Part shown: positions 61,676-64,000 of the stretch, one piece after another | Numbering within the stretch: position 1 is the stretch's first letter | Layout of the letters: each line of letters starts with the position of its first letter | DNA from: a virus | IMG/VR virus record: IMGVR_UViG_3300022921_000006 | Coordinates: 45,696-109,695 of that record | Length of the DNA stretch: 64,000 nt | Direction: 5' to 3' (one strand) | Notes under the pieces: generated by a model | What the model was told of the DNA's origin: nothing | Databases searched by the model: none | What the model saw: only the letters and a program-made list of their open reading frames with translations | Made by a program: the position numbers and the translations under genes

Positions 61676-64000
61676 TTAAGTTATTGTTACCGATGGAGAA
61701 ATTACAATTGCGGGATCATCATATTTTCTTACTTGGAATAAACATTTAAAATCTACATCAAAAGATAAATTATTTGTAAGTTTTACAGTAATATCGTCAT
61801 CAGCAGGGTTATCTGTTAATTCTACACATATTTCATTAATTTTTATTGGGAGGAATCCAACATTAGAGTCTCTTCTAATCCCATTAAAATCTGTTATATC
61901 TAAATAATAGGTAACATCATTAGTTCCACTAATATTAGTAAAGGCATCACACTCTAGTTGTATAGTTAATGCAAGATAACTTGCTCCTGTAGCATTAAAT
62001 ACTATAATTCCTTCTATATGTATGGAATCTTGAGTATCAGTGGGAACTATACTAGATATTACTCTACTACCGCCTGAAAATAAAGTAGTTTCAGTAGACC
62101 AAACTTCTGATATAGAAGTACCACTAGTACCTGAGGTACCTGAAGAACCGGAAGTACCGCTTGAGCCTGAAGTACCTGATGAGCCACTAGTACCTGAGGA
62201 ACCTGATGTACCACTAGAGCCTGAGGTACCTGAAGAACCACTAGTACCTGATGAGCCTGAAGTACCTGAGGAACCTGATGTACCGCTTGAACCTGAGGTA
62301 CCTGAAGAACCACTAGTACCTGAGGAACCTGATGTACCACTAGAGCCTGAGGTACCTGAAGAGCCGCTAGTACCTGATGAGCCTGATGTACCTGAGGAAC
62401 CTGATGTGCCACTAGAGCCTGAAGTACCTGAAGAACCACTAGTACCTGAGGAACCTGATGTACCTGAGGAACCTGATGTACCTGAGGAACCTGATGTACC
62501 GCTTGAACCTGAGGTACCTGAAGAACCACTAGTACCTGAGGAACCTGATGTACCTGATGAACCACTGGTACCTGATGAGCCTGAAGTACCACTTGAACCT
62601 GAGGTACCTGAGGAACCTGAGGTACCTGAAGAACCACTAGTACCTGAGGAACCTGATGTACCTGAGGAACCTGATGTACCGCTTGAACCTGAGGTACCAC
62701 TAGTACCTGATGAGCCTGAAGTACCACTAGAGCCTGAGGTACCTGAAGAACCACTAGTACCTGAGGAGCCTGATGTACCACTTGAACCTGAAGTACCTGA
62801 TGAGCCTGATGTACCTGATGAACCACTGGTACCTGATGAACCTGAGGTACCACTTGATCCTGAGGTACCACTGGTACCTGAGGAACCTGATGTACCTGAA
62901 GAACCACTAGTACCTGATGAGCCTGATGTACCTGATGAGCCTGATGTGCCACTAGTACCTGATGAGCCTGATGTACCTGAGGAACCTGATGTACCTGATG
63001 AGCCTGAGGTACCGCTTGAACCTGAAGTACCTGAAGAACCACTAGTACCTGATGAGCCTGATGTACCTGAGGAACCTGATGTACCGCTTGAACCTGAGGT
63101 ACCTGATGAACCTGAAGTACCTGATGAACCTGAAGTACCTGAGGAACCTGATGTACCACTGGAGCCTGATGAACCTGAAGTACCTGAGGAACCTGATGTA
63201 CCACTAGAGCCTGATGAGCCTGATGTACCTGATGAACCTGATGTACCACTAGAGCCTGAGGAACCTGATGTACCACTGGAGCCTGATGAACCTGAAGTAC
63301 CTGAGGAACCTGATGTACCACTAGAGCCTGATGAACCTGAAGTACCTGAGGAACCTGATGTACCACTGGAGCCTGATGAACCTGATGTACCTGAGGAACC
63401 TGATGTACCTGAGGAACCTGATGTACCACTGGAACCTGATGAACCTGATGTACCTGAGGAACCTGATGTACCTGAGGAACCTGATGTACCACTGGAACCT
63501 GATGAACCTGATGTACCTGAGGAACCTGATGTACCTGATGAACCTGATGTACCACTAGAGCCTGATGAACCTGATGTACCTGAGGAACCTGAAGTACCTG
63601 AGGAACCTGATGTACCGCTTGAACCTGAGGTACCTGAAGAGCCGCTAGTACCTGAAGAACCACTAGTACCTGAGGAACCTGATGTACCACTAGAGCCTGA
63701 GGTACCTGAAGAGCCGCTAGTACCTGATGAGCCTGATGTACCTGAGGAACCTGATGTACCACTGGAACCTGATGAACCTGATGTACCACTAGAGCCTGAT
63801 GAACCTGAAGTACCTGAGGAACCTGATGTACCACTGGAGCCTGATGAACCTGATGTACCTGATGAACCTGATGTACCTGAGGAACCTGATGTACCACTGG
63901 AACCTGATGAACCACTTGTACCTGAAGTACCTGATGATCCTGAAGTACCTGATGTACCTGATGAACCACTTGTACCTGAAGTACCTGATGATCCTGAAGT
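61676..64000 (-). CDS. Giant Ser/Thr/Gly-repeat fibre or adhesin protein, 5' end beyond window
   Basis: The true coding frame has codons ACT/ACA/AGT-TCA/AGT-GGT and a TAA at 61676-61678. At least 774 residues are visible. The visible N-terminal part, about 630 residues, is an unbroken series of Ser-Ser-Gly and Thr-Ser-Gly triplets. The last 145 residues are a globular beta-rich domain (SEVWSTETTLFSGG to VISPSVTIT). Probably a long, flexible virion fibre or linker, and a plausible glycosylation target. The start lies outside the window. Confidence 0.8.
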   Translation of the reverse strand, partial: TSGSSGTSGTSGSSGTSGTSGSSGTSGTSGSSGSSGTSGSSGTSGSSGTSGSSGSSGTSGSSGTSGSSGSSGTSGSSGSSGTSGSSGTSGSSGTSGSSGTSGSSGTSGSSGTSGSSGTSGSSGTSGSSGTSGSSGTSGSSGTSGSSGSSGTSGSSGTSGSSGTSGSSGSSGTSGSSGTSGSSGTSGSSGSSGTSGSSGTSGSSGTSGSSGSSGTSGSSGTSGSSGSSGTSGSSGTSGSSGSSGTSGSSGSSGTSGSSGTSGSSGSSGTSGSSGTSGSSGSSGTSGSSGTSGSSGTSGSSGTSGSSGTSGSSGTSGSSGTSGSSGTSGSSGTSGSSGTSGSSGTSGSSGTSGTSGSSGTSGSSGTSGSSGTSGSSGTSGTSGSSGTSGSSGTSGSSGTSGSSGTSGSSGTSGSSGTSGSSGTSGSSGTSGSSGTSGTSGSSGTSGSSGTSGSSGTSGSSGTSGSSGTSGSSGTSGSSGTSGSSGTSGSSGTSGSSGTSGSSGTSGSSGTSGSSGTSGSSGTSGSSGTSGSSGTSGSSGTSGSSGTSGSSGTSGSSGTSGSSGTSGSSGTSGSSGTSGSSGTSGSSGTSGSSGTSGSSGTSGSSGTSGSSGTSGSSGTSGSSGTSGTSGTSISEVWSTETTLFSGGSRVISSIVPTDTQDSIHIEGIIVFNATGASYLALTIQLECDAFTNISGTNDVTYYLDITDFNGIRRDSNVGFLPIKINEICVELTDNPADDDITVKLTNNLSFDVDFKCLFQVRKYDDPAIVISPSVTIT
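62110..64000 (-). repeat. 9-bp tandem repeat array (SSG/TSG codons)
   Basis: About 1.9 kb of 9-bp units reading GGT-(TCA/ACT)-(TCA/AGT) on the minus strand, with about 210 units. Third-base and Ser-codon choice vary (TCA, TCT, AGT), so the protein pattern is kept while the DNA drifts. Because all units are multiples of three and lack stops, other frames also stay open for hundreds of codons. Confidence 0.9.

Noticed and set aside
63331-63558. Plus-strand frame of Asn/Leu/Tyr/Met repeats
   Set aside because: Opposite-strand reading of the same 9-bp array; no other gene lies on the plus strand.
62059-63969. A 636-codon minus-strand frame rich in His, Gln, Val and Pro
   Set aside because: It is the frame-shifted shadow of the SSG/TSG repeat. 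The globular C-terminal domain and natural stop at 61676 are in the other frame.
62110-64000. Repeat array as a possible CRISPR
   Set aside because: Units are contiguous 9-bp codon triplets with no spacers of constant length, and they keep a protein frame.
1-64000. Bacterial chromosome or prophage origin
   Set aside because: Continuous T4-type replication genes, overlapping small genes, a tRNA array and fibre genes on one strand, with no housekeeping or integrase genes, fit a lytic phage genome.

Overview
The window reads as about 64 kb of an AT-rich, tailed, T4-like (myovirus-type) bacteriophage genome that infects a Bacteroidota host, most likely a marine flavobacterium. The phage call rests on a T4-type replication set: UvsX, gp32, gp41 helicase, a 5'-3' exonuclease, a split family B polymerase, gp45 clamp and gp44/gp62 clamp loader. 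Fibre-like structural genes, a holin/spanin cassette and many overlapping small genes support it. The host call rests on three proteins that end in type IX secretion (T9SS) or gliding-type C-terminal domains, lipoproteins with Bacteroidota-style lipoboxes, starts without clear Shine-Dalgarno sites, and a marine-type gene content. Every supported gene and all seven tRNAs lie on the minus strand, so transcription runs from 64000 toward 1.

In transcription order: (1) 64000-55300 is a virion-fibre block. It has a very large Ser/Thr/Gly-repeat protein that continues past the window, two LamG-like proteins, small paralogous fibre proteins and a large C1q-like fibre protein. (2) 55280-53179 has two glycosyltransferases, one resembling the autotransporter heptosyltransferases. 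(3) 53178-44471 is replication and nucleotide metabolism: a reduced family A polymerase, gp32, UvsX, exonuclease, DnaB-like helicase and ribonucleotide reductase NrdB/NrdA. (4) 44436-43396 is a probable lysis cassette: holin, inner-membrane spanin, lipoprotein spanin. (5) 42983-38940 is a 7-deazaguanine DNA-modification cluster (DpdA-like transglycosylase, QueC, QueD, QueE), with FolE further along at 31460. (6) 40335-35386 carries the secreted fasciclin-domain protein, an M43 metalloprotease and a CHU_C-type protein, all with T9SS-like tails. (7) 35334-28720 holds ThyX, a PiT phosphate permease, an L,D-transpeptidase-like enzyme, HPRT, FolE, a MazG-like enzyme, thioredoxin and membrane proteins. 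(8) 28699-19133 holds the split DNA polymerase, clamp, Hsp20, GroES/GroEL, clamp loader and a Cas4/RecB-like nuclease. (9) 19145-10330 is a dense glycan-synthesis island with glycosyltransferases, acyltransferases, a DegT-type aminotransferase and a methyltransferase. (10) 10317-5604 is mostly small unknown genes plus a GH16 glycoside hydrolase. (11) 5592-3694 is a seven-tRNA array that also holds two stretches rich in perfect hairpins but without genes. (12) 3674-1 has two more glycosyltransferase-like genes, small genes and an HAD phosphatase.

The parts fit together as a self-sufficient large phage. It makes nucleotides (NrdAB, ThyX, HPRT, MazG-like), replicates with its own machinery, appears to replace guanine with a 7-deazaguanine base, supplies chaperones, imports phosphate, glycosylates something (virion, DNA or host surface) on a large scale, and probably exports proteins through the host T9SS. 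The points most worth following up are the structured RNA stretches between the tRNAs, the QueC homologue without zinc cysteines, the phage-encoded T9SS cargo, the cleanly split polymerase, and the duplicated 29-31 residue membrane peptides with a shared promoter box.
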